40,310 nucleotides of DNA from assembly GCA_001657295.1 (NCBI GenBank), contig LYSW01000022.1, positions 1 to 40,310 of the forward strand, written 5' to 3'. Made by a program: the position numbers and the translations under genes. This document shows, piece after piece, positions 7,815 to 15,727 of the stretch (position 1 is the first letter of the stretch; each line of letters opens with the position of its first letter). The notes under the pieces are model-generated. The model had not been told where the DNA came from and searched no databases. It was given only the letters and a program-made list of their open reading frames with translations. This DNA is from Oceanicaulis sp. BBD 1991-10 (lineage in GTDB: Bacteria > Pseudomonadota > Alphaproteobacteria > Caulobacterales > Maricaulaceae).

Positions 7815-9344
7815 TCAGGCGCGCGCGCCGGCGGACCGGGAACCTTCGACCAGCGCTTTGCGCAGACGCGGCATGACCCGCCGGCTGACCGGCAGGGTCT
7901 GGCCGTTGGTCAGCGTCAGCGTGCCGGTGCGGGCGGCGTGCCGCTTGAGCGATGCGATGTGCTGGGCGTTGACGGTGTATGAGCGGTGAACGCGCAAGAA
8001 GTGTTCCGGCAGCTCCTTTTCCAGCGCCGCCAGTGACGCGGTCGCCACCAGCTCCCGCCCGTCCAGGAGGCGGATGACGACATAATCGCCGGCGGCCTGC
8101 AGGCTGGCGATGCTGGACACGTCCACGGCGTCGACCTTGCCGGAGTGCCGGAGGGTCAGGCGCTGGGGCGCGGGCCCGGCTGCGCGCTCCAGCGCTTGCT
8201 CCAACCGGCGGCGCACGCGCCGGGCGTTGGCCTGATCCAGCACCGCCGTGCGATAGGCTGCGGCCTGGAGCACGGTGAGAAACAAGACCAGCGCAGACAG
8301 CGCCAGAAAGTAATAGCGGTCGAGAAATTCGCCAGGATCAAACAGGTTAAGCGCGACGAAGGCGAAAAAGCCGCCGGCGTAAAGCGCGGCCGTGCGCTCG
8401 CCGGTGCGGGCCTGCCAAAGCGCGATCAGACCGGCGAAGAGATTGGGGATCAAAATGGCGCGTGACGCGGTCGCGTCAAAGCCTTCGGCCGTCATGACCG
8501 CGGCCAGCGTGACCAGGGCGATGCCGGCCAGGGTCAGCGCTTTGCGCGGCGCATTCAGCCGTATGAGGACATGGGCCGCCAGAGCGAGGCCGACCCCCAG
8601 GCCGCACAGCGTGATCGCCGCCAGGCGCAGGTCATGGACCGGATAGGGATAGCTCCAGACGGATCGAAGTGTTTCGGCGATCACTTGCGCGGCGGCCAGC
8701 ACGCAAGTGACGGCGAGAGGCGCGGCCGCCAAGGGGGCCAGGCGAAACCCGGCCACCATTCCTGCGTAAAGCCCCGCCACGACAAACACGCCGAGCGTGG
8801 CGAAGCTCGCCCAATGGGTCGCGCGCTCGTGGTGCGGGGGCTCCAGATACTCGAATACGCCCAGAATGAGCACCGGTCTGCTCGACGCGATCAGGCTGTG
8901 ATGGCCGGACATCAAGATTGCGACCTCGTCGCCGTCCGGATTCAACAGATCGCGATCGACCGCGAAGACCGCATCGATCCGGCCCGGCGTTTCGGCGGCC
9001 CGGTCAACGCCCGGGACGCCGGTCGCGCCCAGCTCCTGGCCATTCAGCACCACGCGGCTGGCCGCCTTGGCGGACACGTAAAACCCAATCGGACGATCGC
9101 TTGAAAGGAGGGCGGGCCGCGGCGCGATCCGGCCCAAAATCCAAATCGTGCGTTGATGCGGATCCATCGCCTCAAGGCCGCCGGCCGTGCAATGCGGGGA
9201 GTCGCGGACGGGCGGCGGCGCGTCGAGATCCGTGACCGCGCAGACAAGAATGCTTTCGCGCTCGAGCTGGATGAACTCATTGGCGAGCGCCGACGCGCTC
9301 ACAAGCATGGCGATGAGTATGGCGTATACGGTTGACTGGATCAT
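7815..9344 (-). CDS. Membrane-bound LytTR transcriptional regulator
   Basis: 509-residue regulator with an unusual layout. There is a signal or membrane segment at 5-22 and a periplasmic beta-rich domain at about 23-172. Seven hydrophobic helices follow (about 178-200, 206-226, 239-262, 269-286, 295-311, 317-335, 344-364). A linker rich in arginine leads to a C-terminal LytTR DNA-binding domain (394-498) with the signatures AAGDYVVIRLLDGRE, FLRVHRSYTVN and LPVSRR. It resembles 7TMR-DISM receptors fused to LytTR and probably couples an external signal directly to transcription without a kinase. No clear ribosome site precedes the ATG. It is divergent from the serine hydrolase lipoprotein at 9465, a likely target. 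Confidence 0.88.
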   Translation of the reverse strand: MIQSTVYAILIAMLVSASALANEFIQLERESILVCAVTDLDAPPPVRDSPHCTAGGLEAMDPHQRTIWILGRIAPRPALLSSDRPIGFYVSAKAASRVVLNGQELGATGVPGVDRAAETPGRIDAVFAVDRDLLNPDGDEVAILMSGHHSLIASSRPVLILGVFEYLEPPHHERATHWASFATLGVFVVAGLYAGMVAGFRLAPLAAAPLAVTCVLAAAQVIAETLRSVWSYPYPVHDLRLAAITLCGLGVGLALAAHVLIRLNAPRKALTLAGIALVTLAAVMTAEGFDATASRAILIPNLFAGLIALWQARTGERTAALYAGGFFAFVALNLFDPGEFLDRYYFLALSALVLFLTVLQAAAYRTAVLDQANARRVRRRLEQALERAAGPAPQRLTLRHSGKVDAVDVSSIASLQAAGDYVVIRLLDGRELVATASLAALEKELPEHFLRVHRSYTVNAQHIASLKRHAARTGTLTLTNGQTLPVSRRVMPRLRKALVEGSRSAGARA

Positions 9345-9464
9345 CGTCGGGTATGGCGGGTGCGCCGCTCAAGGGTCAATCGGTCCCGCTCATGGATCGG
9401 CGCTTTCGCCAGCGAATCCAAGCCCTAGGGTCCGTGCGGAACCGTTAGTCTAAGGGACGTCATC

Positions 9465-10997
9465 ATGGATCGCCAACGCACCTTCGCGCCGCTGCTCGCC
9501 CTGTTTCTGGGTCTGTGGGCCGCCGCCTGCCAGCCAAGCGCGCCGCCTGCGCCGGACGCCGCTGCGCCGCTGGAGCGCCAGGCCGCGCTCATGGAAGCGG
9601 TGGACGCTGCGATCGAAGCGGAGATGCAGGACAATCACCTGCCTGGCGTCGGGCTGGTTTTGGTCCACCAGGGCGAAATTCTGTACATGCGTGGTTATGG
9701 GCTGGCGAATGTGGAAACCGGCGCCATCATGGATCCGGACCGGACCATTGTCCGTGTCGGTTCGATCTCCAAAGCCCTGACCTTGCTCGCCCTGGCCCGG
9801 CAGGTGGATGCGGGCGAGCTGTCCCGGACCGACGATGTCTCGGCCTTCCACGCCGGGACCGGCGACGAATCGGGATTCAGTGCGCCGGTGACGGTCGATA
9901 ATCTTCTAACCCACACCACCGGCTTTGATCAGATCGGCCTGGGCCGCCAGATCACGGATTTCGACCAACCGCTGGCCGAGCGCCTGGCTTCGCCCCGTGA
10001 CCTTTCCGCGTTCCTGGCCGGCGGAAATCTGCGGCGCGTCTCCCCGGCCGGCGGCTATTTTCGCTACGACACTTATGGACCGACGCTGGCCGGCGTGATC
10101 CTGGAGCAGCTCACCGGCGACGCCTATCCGGACGCCATGGCGCGCGAAATGTTCGAGCCGCTGGGCATGGAGCGGACCTCGGTGGAGGTGGCGCCGGAGC
10201 ACCTGTCCGATCTGGCCAGCGGGCATGGCTATATCGACGGCGCCTATGTGCGCACGCCCTATGAGATTTACCGCACGACGCCGGCCTCCTCGATCGATTC
10301 CACGGTCGCGGACATGGGACGATTGCTCGAAGCCCTGACAAGCGACGGCGCCAACGCTTATGGGCGCTTCGTCGGCGCAGAGATGGCGGCCGCCATCCTC
10401 GCCCCGCAATACCGGCCCCATCCTGGCTTCGCCGGCATGACCCATGGCTTGTGGGAATCCTTCGGCCTCGGGCGCGGGGCGGATGCAATCCCGGTGCGAA
10501 CCATAGGTCACGGCGGAGACATGTGGGGCTTCAACGCCAGCCTGACCCTGATCCCTGAATTCGATCTGGGTTTCTTCGTCGTCGCGAACCGCAATGGCGA
10601 AGGCGGCGGTCCCGGCGTGTCCATCGGCCGTCCCGTCCTGCGCGCCATCATGGCCGTGCTGGATCCTGACCGCGCGGCGGCGCCGGCCGTCGTTCCGGAC
10701 CCCGATCCTGGTCAGGATCTGTCGGAATACGCCGGCGACTATGTCTGGGGCGTTTATTGCCATTCCTGCAGCGCGGCGGAGTTCGGCGCCGGCGCCTGGC
10801 CGCAGCCGCGTTCCTTCCCCGTCACGGCCGGGCGCGGCGTCCTGCGGATTCATGAGGCGGTCTTCATCCCGCGCGGCGGCGATGTCTTCGTCCGGGCTGA
10901 CGGCTATGACCAGGTGGCGTTCCGGCGGGATGAAAGCGGCTCGGTCACGGCCTTCTCCCACCAGGAAGACCCGACCGCCTATGAGCGTCTGCGCTAG
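9465..10997 (+). CDS. Beta-lactamase-fold serine hydrolase, lipoprotein
   Basis: 510-residue penicillin-binding-protein-like hydrolase (class C beta-lactamase/esterase group). Residues 1-21 form a lipoprotein-type signal ending in AAAC, which would make C22 the acylated residue. The -3 alanine is weak for a lipobox. The catalytic tetrad start S100-I-S-K103 is clear, as is the late HGG motif (349-351, in GHGGDMWGF). The second motif, normally Tyr-x-Asn, reads Y201-D-T, so the Asn is replaced; this argues for an esterase or peptidase rather than an antibiotic beta-lactamase. A C-terminal beta domain of about 120 residues (YAGDYVWG onward) is typical of this group. Its promoter region is shared with the LytTR gene. 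Confidence 0.87.
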   Translation: MDRQRTFAPLLALFLGLWAAACQPSAPPAPDAAAPLERQAALMEAVDAAIEAEMQDNHLPGVGLVLVHQGEILYMRGYGLANVETGAIMDPDRTIVRVGSISKALTLLALARQVDAGELSRTDDVSAFHAGTGDESGFSAPVTVDNLLTHTTGFDQIGLGRQITDFDQPLAERLASPRDLSAFLAGGNLRRVSPAGGYFRYDTYGPTLAGVILEQLTGDAYPDAMAREMFEPLGMERTSVEVAPEHLSDLASGHGYIDGAYVRTPYEIYRTTPASSIDSTVADMGRLLEALTSDGANAYGRFVGAEMAAAILAPQYRPHPGFAGMTHGLWESFGLGRGADAIPVRTIGHGGDMWGFNASLTLIPEFDLGFFVVANRNGEGGGPGVSIGRPVLRAIMAVLDPDRAAAPAVVPDPDPGQDLSEYAGDYVWGVYCHSCSAAEFGAGAWPQPRSFPVTAGRGVLRIHEAVFIPRGGDVFVRADGYDQVAFRRDESGSVTAFSHQEDPTAYERLR

Positions 10998-11000
10998 GCG

Positions 11001-11558
11001 CTAGAGCGTCTCGACCGTCAGATTGTCGTTGGAGAACACGCAGATCTCGGCGGCGACCGCCATGGCCTTGCGTGCGATCACTTCAGGATCGTCTTCATAA
11101 TCCATGAGCGCGCGGGCCGCTGACAGGGCGAAATTGCCGCCCGAGCCGATGGCGGCGACGCCGTGCTCGGGCTCGAGCACATCCCCCGCGCCGGTCAGGA
11201 TATAGGTCTCGGTCTCGTCCGCCACGATCAGCATGGCTTCCAGCCGGCGCAGATAGCGGTCGGTGCGCCAGTCCTTGGCCAGCTCCACACAGGCCCGGGC
11301 GAGCTGCGCCGGATAGGTCTCCAGCTTGCCTTCCAGGCGTTCAAACAGCGCGAAGGCGTCCGCCGTGGCGCCGGCGAAGCCGGCCAGCACAGTGCCGCCC
11401 GCGATCGGCCGCACCTTGCGCGCGCTGGATTTGACCACGGTGTTCCCGATCGAGACCTGGCCGTCGCCAGCAAGCGCTAACTTGCCGCTCTTACGCACGC
11501 ATAAAATGGTCGTACCGCGCCATCCCGGAAAGGCTGTTTCAGATGCCGGCCCGGTCAT
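11001..11558 (-). CDS. hslV: ATP-dependent protease peptidase subunit HslV
   Basis: 185-residue proteasome-like threonine peptidase, the proteolytic core of the HslUV complex. After a 15-residue propeptide comes the catalytic Thr16 in [29 protein letters not shown] and [15 protein letters not shown] follow, then [16 protein letters not shown]; all are diagnostic. Processing exposes Thr16 as the nucleophile. The ATG overlaps the stop of the upstream NDUFA9-like gene by four bases (11555-11558), which implies translational coupling. The unfoldase partner hslU, often adjacent, is absent: downstream lies a convergent hydrolase ending three bases away. Confidence 0.95.
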   Translation of the reverse strand: MTGPASETAFPGWRGTTILCVRKSGKLALAGDGQVSIGNTVVKSSARKVRPIAGGTVLAGFAGATADAFALFERLEGKLETYPAQLARACVELAKDWRTDRYLRRLEAMLIVADETETYILTGAGDVLEPEHGVAAIGSGGNFALSAARALMDYEDDPEVIARKAMAVAAEICVFSNDNLTVETL

Positions 11559-12541
11559 ACTTCCGGCTCCTCGGAGAATTGGCCGCCCTTGCGGTAGCGC
11601 GCGAGATAGGCGGGGACGATGGCTTCCACGGTCTCCGCCTCAATTCCCAAATCAGCAAGAGTTCCAACGTCTTCGCCGCTCATCCCGACGATATTGTCCC
11701 GGCGCAGCAAGGTGACCTGATCGCGGGTCAGGAAGGGCTCGACGAAGGGTAGGACTCCGGAAAGCTCGCCGGCCAGACCCATGGCGCCCGCCACCGGGAA
11801 GGGGACCGGAAGCAGCAGCCGCCGCCGCCGAATGGTGGCCAGGATGAATTCCAGCACCTCCTTGAAGGTGTAGATCTCCGGCCCGCCCAGCTCATAGGTG
11901 CGCCCGCGCGCCGCCTCGCTGTCGAGCGCGGCCACCGCCCCGGCGGCGACGTCGGCGCACCAGACCGGCTGGAATTTCGTCCGGCCGCCGCCGATCAGCG
12001 GCAGGGCCGGCGCGAAGCGCGCCATGTCGGCGAATTTGTTGAAGAACTGGTCTTCCGTGCCGAACACGATGGACGGGCGCAGCACCGTAGCGGTCGGGAT
12101 CGCTGCGCGGACGGCCTGTTCGCCGAGGGCCTTGGTGCGGGCGTATTTGCTGGGGCTGTCGGCGTCGGCGCCGATGGCGGAGATCTGCACGAAGCGCTCG
12201 ACGCCCGCCCCGGCCGCCGTCTCCGCAACCAGCCTGGCGCCGTCCGACTGCAGCGAATCAAAGCTCTGCCGACCGCTTTCAAACAGGATGCCGACCAGAT
12301 TGATCACGCCGGCGGAGCCTTCAACGGCGCGCGCGACCGAGGCCGGATTGCGCAGATTGGCCTGGACCAGCTGAATCTGCCCGACCACGCCCATGGGCTT
12401 GAGGTCGTAGGCCAGGTGCGGCCGCCGCGTCGCCGCGCGGACCCGGTAGCCCGCCTTGGCCAGGGCGCGCACCACATATCGGCCGATGAAGCCGGAGGCG
12501 CCAAATACGGTGATCATCTCGTCGCGAAGGGTCATGGGCAT
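11555..12541 (-). CDS. NAD(P)-binding epimerase-like protein, complex I NDUFA9 family
   Basis: 328-residue atypical short-chain dehydrogenase. The Rossmann motif GASGFIG (14-20) lies near the N-terminus, followed by [10 protein letters not shown], the VQISAIGAD strand and YARTK (a retained Tyr-x3-Lys). The signature [35 protein letters not shown] strongly matches the NDUFA9-type accessory subunits of respiratory complex I in Alphaproteobacteria; I identify it by those short pieces. The expected role is structural, at the quinone-binding arm, with a bound NADPH. It overlaps hslV by four bases. The first ATG (12541) is used, and ATGs at 12535 and 12517 are alternatives. Confidence 0.87.
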   Translation of the reverse strand: MPMTLRDEMITVFGASGFIGRYVVRALAKAGYRVRAATRRPHLAYDLKPMGVVGQIQLVQANLRNPASVARAVEGSAGVINLVGILFESGRQSFDSLQSDGARLVAETAAGAGVERFVQISAIGADADSPSKYARTKALGEQAVRAAIPTATVLRPSIVFGTEDQFFNKFADMARFAPALPLIGGGRTKFQPVWCADVAAGAVAALDSEAARGRTYELGGPEIYTFKEVLEFILATIRRRRLLLPVPFPVAGAMGLAGELSGVLPFVEPFLTRDQVTLLRRDNIVGMSGEDVGTLADLGIEAETVEAIVPAYLARYRKGGQFSEEPEV

Positions 12542-12615
12542 AGCCTTGGTGCTGGCCGTTACTCCTGCAGGCGATAGACCAAAATTTGTCCGGCCTGTCC
12601 ATGCGATGAAGCGGC

Positions 12616-12678
12616 GCCAGGCTTTGTGACATAGCCCTTGCCAGGCTTATTGACAGAGCCCGGTGCGCACCGTATCAC
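12616..12678 (+). promoter_or_regulatory. tRNA-Leu promoter with tandem duplication
   Basis: TTGACA (12650-12655), 17 bases and TATCAC (12673-12678) form a good sigma-70 promoter, with a predicted start a few bases before the tRNA at 12697. The -35 region lies in a tandem repeat: 12616-12637 and 12640-12661 agree in 19 of 22 bases. The first copy reads TGTGACA where the second has the TTGACA hexamer. Confidence 0.7.
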
Positions 12679-12696
12679 CCGCGCTCCCGCGATCAT

Positions 12697-12783
<87 letters not shown>

Positions 12784-12978
12784 TCTTCCCGTCCTTCCTC
12801 ACATCCGTTCGGTCGGGCGCGATGTTGGCCCGCTCAGCCTTCATCAATCGCTCGAGACCATCGCTAAGCTCATGCAGCATTGCGCAACCGATTTCCTCCC
12901 CTGCTTGCGGGGGAGGTGCTCCCGAAGGGAGCGGAGGGGGCAGGCAGCGGTTCGAGGTTGGTCCCCCACCCCGCACCA
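12784..12978 (+). repeat. tRNA-linked interspersed repeat, unit 1
   Basis: About 195 bp starting at the base after the tRNA-Leu CCA. It matches 14956-15150, which starts right after the CCA of tRNA-Ala. Shared blocks are a GTTCGGTCGGGCGCGATGT core (about 12807-12825), CGCTCGAGACC, a stem CCTCCCC/GGGGAGG (12895-12901, 12910-12916) with loop TGCTTGCG, and a second hairpin GCTCCC-GAA-GGGAGC (12918-12932). The end is CCGCACCA-like. Frames open across it look like genes but also cross the tRNA and are rejected. With the next hairpin it fills the gene-free interval 12784-13141. Confidence 0.8.
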
Positions 12979-13001
12979 TTCCTGACGATTTGCGACGCGA
13001 A

Positions 13002-13026
13002 GATATCGATCCGGGGGATCGATATC
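13002..13026. repeat. Perfect 11-bp hairpin
   Basis: GATATCGATCC (13002-13012) and GGATCGATATC (13016-13026) are exact reverse complements separated by GGG. No T-tract follows on either strand, so it is not a standard terminator. It lies between repeat unit 1 and the 3' end of the small secreted-protein gene on the minus strand (stop at 13142). The function is unknown. Confidence 0.6.
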
Positions 13027-13141
13027 GGTCGCAGAACGCGCCCCGGCGGGGGCAATCCCTGTCCATCGTCCCGCACACCGGTTCGGCCGGGCGCGCCGAA
13101 AGCCCGTCGCGATGCTTCGACCGCTCCAGGCCGATCGCGCC

Positions 13142-13612
13142 TCAGGGCGCGTCCAGCGGCCTGAAATCAAGCGTCACGCGGCTGGGCAAAAACAAATCAT
13201 GGATGAAGTCGCCATCCTCCCGGGTCCAGACGATCGTGACCTCGCGGACGGTCGAGCCGTCATATCGTCCGGTCCACAGCGCCCGCTCGTCATTCTCAAG
13301 AACATGCTCGGCCGTGAACTCAAGGACGCCGTCAATCTCACGAACCGAATAGGGTCCCGTGTCGGTCGAGGCGCCCACCGTCCAGCTCAATGCTCCGGCG
13401 TCAAAGGCCAGCCGGCCGCGCACGCTGAACAGGCCGATGAGCCCTCGCGCGCGCACGCGCCCCTCAAAGGCGAGACCGTCTAACGCGCCGGCTTCTTCGG
13501 CGGACGCACTTTCCAGGGCGGCGGGGCTGCGGGCGATGGGAGTTGGCGCAGGCGCCTCAAGGCCGCCTGCGGCGAATGCGAGCACGCTCAACGCTGGTGC
13601 GCAGATAATCAC
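13142..13612 (-). CDS. Small secreted protein of unknown function
   Basis: 156 residues starting with GTG at 13612; an in-frame TAG nine bases upstream excludes a longer form. The N-terminus (about 1-22) is hydrophobic, with Ala/Gly before a Pro-Ala-rich stretch, consistent with a signal peptide. The remainder is rich in predicted beta strands (VRGRLAFDAGALSWTVG, GVLEFTAEHV, ALWTGRYDG, REVTIVWTRE). I recognise no family. Its stop is 115 bases from the 11-bp hairpin. Coding is supported by frame length, codon positions and the plausible export signal only. Confidence 0.6.
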   Translation of the reverse strand: MIICAPALSVLAFAAGGLEAPAPTPIARSPAALESASAEEAGALDGLAFEGRVRARGLIGLFSVRGRLAFDAGALSWTVGASTDTGPYSVREIDGVLEFTAEHVLENDERALWTGRYDGSTVREVTIVWTREDGDFIHDLFLPSRVTLDFRPLDAP

Positions 13613-13679
13613 GCGAACAGTCTATCACACCGCGGATCTCTTCCGCGGCCGGCTCGCCCAGCGCCTGCCGGTCTTGTCC

Positions 13680-13991
13680 CTAGAGCAGCGGGAAGATCTG
13701 CTGGAGGAGCAGCCAGTCGCGGATGAAGAAGATCAGCAGGATCAGCACCACCGGCGACAGGTCGAACCCGCCGAGCGGCGGCAGAATGCGCCGGATCGGT
13801 CCCAGAAAAGGCTCGGTGAAAGTCGAGGAGATCCGCCAGATCGTCGCCACGAACTGATTGCGCGGGTTGATGACGTTGAAATTGATCAACCAGCTCAACA
13901 CCACGCTGATTAACACCACCCAGAAGAGGAGTGTGAGCAGGGGGGCGATGAAGTAGAAGATGATCGCCTGGCCGAGGGACAAATCGGGCAT
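13680..13991 (-). CDS. YggT family membrane protein
   Basis: 103-residue integral membrane protein. It has two hydrophobic segments (about 8-33 and 78-97) around a soluble loop with the family signature FTEPFLGPIRRILPPLGGFDLSPVV. YggT proteins are linked to cell division, membrane organisation and osmotic tolerance; the exact role is not settled. The frame is open far upstream, but the ATG at 13991 has AAGGAG just before it and gives the usual family length. Confidence 0.92.
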   Translation of the reverse strand: MPDLSLGQAIIFYFIAPLLTLLFWVVLISVVLSWLINFNVINPRNQFVATIWRISSTFTEPFLGPIRRILPPLGGFDLSPVVLILLIFFIRDWLLLQQIFPLL

Positions 13992-14058
13992 GCGGGCTCC
14001 TTTGCGCGACGCACGCCCTAGGTAGGCCGCCCGGCCGCGCTCTGGCAAGCCCAAGCGG

Positions 14059-14769
14059 TCAGTCGGCGTCCGGCGCGGTATGCGGCAGCGTGAAAATGAA
14101 GGCGGCGCCGGATCGGCCGGCCGAATCCACCCGGATCCGGCCGCCATGGCTTTCGACAAGATGCCGGCAGACCGCCAGCCCGGCGCCGCGCGCCTCCTGC
14201 GGATCGGCCGGGGGCGGGCGACGCAGGAAGTCAAACACCGCCTCGGCGTGCTCCTGCGCTATGCCCGGACCATCGTCTTCGACCCGGACTTCAATCCAGC
14301 CCGGCCCCATGATGCGTCCGGACACGCGTATCTGCGCGCCCGGGGCGAATTCAGCGGCGTTGGCGAAGAGTTCGTCGAACACGCGCCGGATCTGATTGCG
14401 ATCTGCGAAGGCGGGCGGCATGGGGGCGACATCCACCTGGACCCGCGTCTTCGAGGCGGCGGCGGCCGCCAGAGCGTTCAGATCCAGAACCTCACCCTCG
14501 ACCGGCGCGCTCACCACGCGGGCGAAGTCGACAAGCCGCTCGATCAGGGCGTTCAACCGCCCGGCGGCGGACTGGATCCGCCCCAGATAGTCTCGCCCCG
14601 CTTCGCCCAGGTCCAACCCGTGCTCGCGCTCCAGCAGCTCGATATAGATCTGAATATGGCGCACAGGCGCATTGAGGTCATGGTTCGCCGTCGTCGCGAT
14701 CGTCCGCAAGGCGGCTTCGGCCCGGGCCAGCGCGGCGGCGGCGTCAGAGGGAGCGGCGGCGTCTTTCAT
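14059..14769 (-). CDS. Soluble sensor histidine kinase without sensor domain
   Basis: 236-residue kinase core only. A dimerisation/phosphoacceptor helix contains NHDLNAPVRHI with H30, and a HATPase domain follows, with the N-box DELFANAAEFA (about 139-149), the G1 box EDDGPGI (about 173-179) and the later GAGLAVCRHLVESHGGRI. There is no membrane segment, PAS or HAMP region; the first 20 residues are Ala-rich helix. It probably receives its signal through a partner protein, and its response regulator is not in the window. No Shine-Dalgarno sequence is evident before the ATG. Confidence 0.87.
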   Translation of the reverse strand: MKDAAAPSDAAAALARAEAALRTIATTANHDLNAPVRHIQIYIELLEREHGLDLGEAGRDYLGRIQSAAGRLNALIERLVDFARVVSAPVEGEVLDLNALAAAAASKTRVQVDVAPMPPAFADRNQIRRVFDELFANAAEFAPGAQIRVSGRIMGPGWIEVRVEDDGPGIAQEHAEAVFDFLRRPPPADPQEARGAGLAVCRHLVESHGGRIRVDSAGRSGAAFIFTLPHTAPDAD

Positions 14770-14835
14770 GGCGCCGACTATGACCGGCGCCGTCGGGCCT
14801 CAGCAAGCCTTGCCCGTCGGGAGTGGACCGATCGC

Positions 14836-14864
14836 TTGACAAGGCCCGGCCTCACCCATACGAC
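14836..14864 (+). promoter_or_regulatory. tRNA-Ala promoter
   Basis: TTGACA (14836-14841), 17 bases and TACGAC (14859-14864) lie 15 bases before the tRNA-Ala gene. The -35 is consensus. The arrangement mirrors the promoter of tRNA-Leu at 12650. Confidence 0.65.
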
Positions 14865-14879
14865 CACCCGCTCTGGAAC

Positions 14880-14955
<76 letters not shown>

Positions 14956-15150
14956 GTTTCCAGTCCTCCCTCACCTGCGTTCGGTCGGGCGCGATGTCCG
15001 CCCCCTCACCCGGCGGCCGCCGCTCGAGACCTTCGCTTGGTGTGATCGGCGTTGCGAGAAGGGTGTCCTCCCCGGCTTGCGGGGGAGGTGTCCGCGAAGC
15101 GGACGGAGGGGGCGTTGAGCGGTTTGGACTTACGCCGCCCCGCGCCACCA
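14956..15150 (+). repeat. tRNA-linked interspersed repeat, unit 2
   Basis: Second copy of the repeat found at 12784-12978, again starting right after a tRNA CCA and of the same length. The first hairpin is CCTCCCC (15065-15071) with GGGGAGG (15080-15086). The second is GTCCGC-GAA-GCGGAC (15088-15102). In unit 1 that second stem is GCTCCC/GGGAGC, so both sides have changed together while the GAA loop is kept. The element also ends in CCA. Together with unit 3 it occupies the gene-free interval 14956-15349. Confidence 0.8.
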
Positions 15151-15260
15151 GTTTCTCATAGTGCTCAGCCCCGTCCGGGGCGTCGCTCCTCGCTAACGCT
15201 GCGGGCGGCTGTTCGCCTTGCGAACTCTTCGAGTTCGAACTTTCACCTCCCAGCTCCGCC

Positions 15261-15318
15261 ATTTTCCGGTCCTCCCTCACCTCCATTCGGTCGGGCGCGA
15301 TGTCGGCCCGCTCTCGCC
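15261..15318 (+). repeat. tRNA-linked repeat, unit 3 (5' part only)
   Basis: Third copy of the first part of the repeat. It has TTTTCCGGTCCTCCCTCAC, then TTCGGTCGGGCGCGATGTC and GGCCCGCTC. The hairpin part is missing. The three bases before it read CCA within GCTCCGCCA, as if it once followed a tRNA end, but no tRNA fold can be drawn upstream. The intervening 15151-15260 shows no gene. Confidence 0.65.
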
Positions 15319-15349
15319 AGGGGCGGTCGGCCGCCGCCTGCGCTCCGGG

Positions 15350-15664
15350 TCAGCCGCGACCGGGCAGATCGATCAGAGTGAAACGCGCCTCGCGCGCGCC
15401 CTGATTGGTCAGACCGGCGACGCCGCGCGGGAATAGGCGCGCTTGACCGGCTTGAAGCTTGATCCGGACGGCTTCGCCCGTTTGAGCGCCGACGTCGAGC
15501 CGCACGTCCGTGACCGCCACCACCAATACGGGCGCCGATCGCGTTTCCGGCACGGCTTCGCCTGGAGCCAGCCGAAAGCTTACGACCCGGCCGACCGTGT
15601 CGATGACCGCCACTTCTTCGACCGGGTTCTCGATCGGGCCTTCGGCTGCGGACAGCTCAATCAT
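15350..15664 (-). CDS. Small cupin-like protein, likely zinc-starvation gene
   Basis: 104 residues. The succession of short strands ([63 protein letters not shown]) fits a single small cupin barrel. The usual cupin metal histidines are absent, so metal binding by the classic motif is unlikely. The ATG at 15664 lies 22 bases from a Zur-type palindrome shared with the divergent COG0523 gene, so it should be induced when zinc is scarce. Its biochemical role is unknown. Confidence 0.65.
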   Translation of the reverse strand: MIELSAAEGPIENPVEEVAVIDTVGRVVSFRLAPGEAVPETRSAPVLVVAVTDVRLDVGAQTGEAVRIKLQAGQARLFPRGVAGLTNQGAREARFTLIDLPGRG

Positions 15665-15685
15665 CGTGCTGGCTTTCTGAGGTAT

Positions 15686-15700
15686 TGTTATAATATAACA
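15686..15700. promoter_or_regulatory. Zur operator
   Basis: TGTTATAATATAACA is a perfect 15-bp palindrome centred on 15693. It agrees with the published Zur consensus core as I remember it (TGTTATANTATAACA). It contains a TATAAT at 15689-15694 and would block the promoter when bound. It lies between the cupin-like gene and the COG0523 gene, so Zur with zinc would repress both. Confidence 0.85.
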
Positions 15701-15727
15701 TTCCTCCTGCTGTTGTTGAGGTCAACG

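Noticed and set aside
15200-15260. Possible tRNA remnant before repeat unit 3
   Set aside because: GAGTTCGAAC and GCTCCGCCA resemble a T arm and acceptor end, but no acceptor 5' strand, D arm or anticodon arm can be paired.
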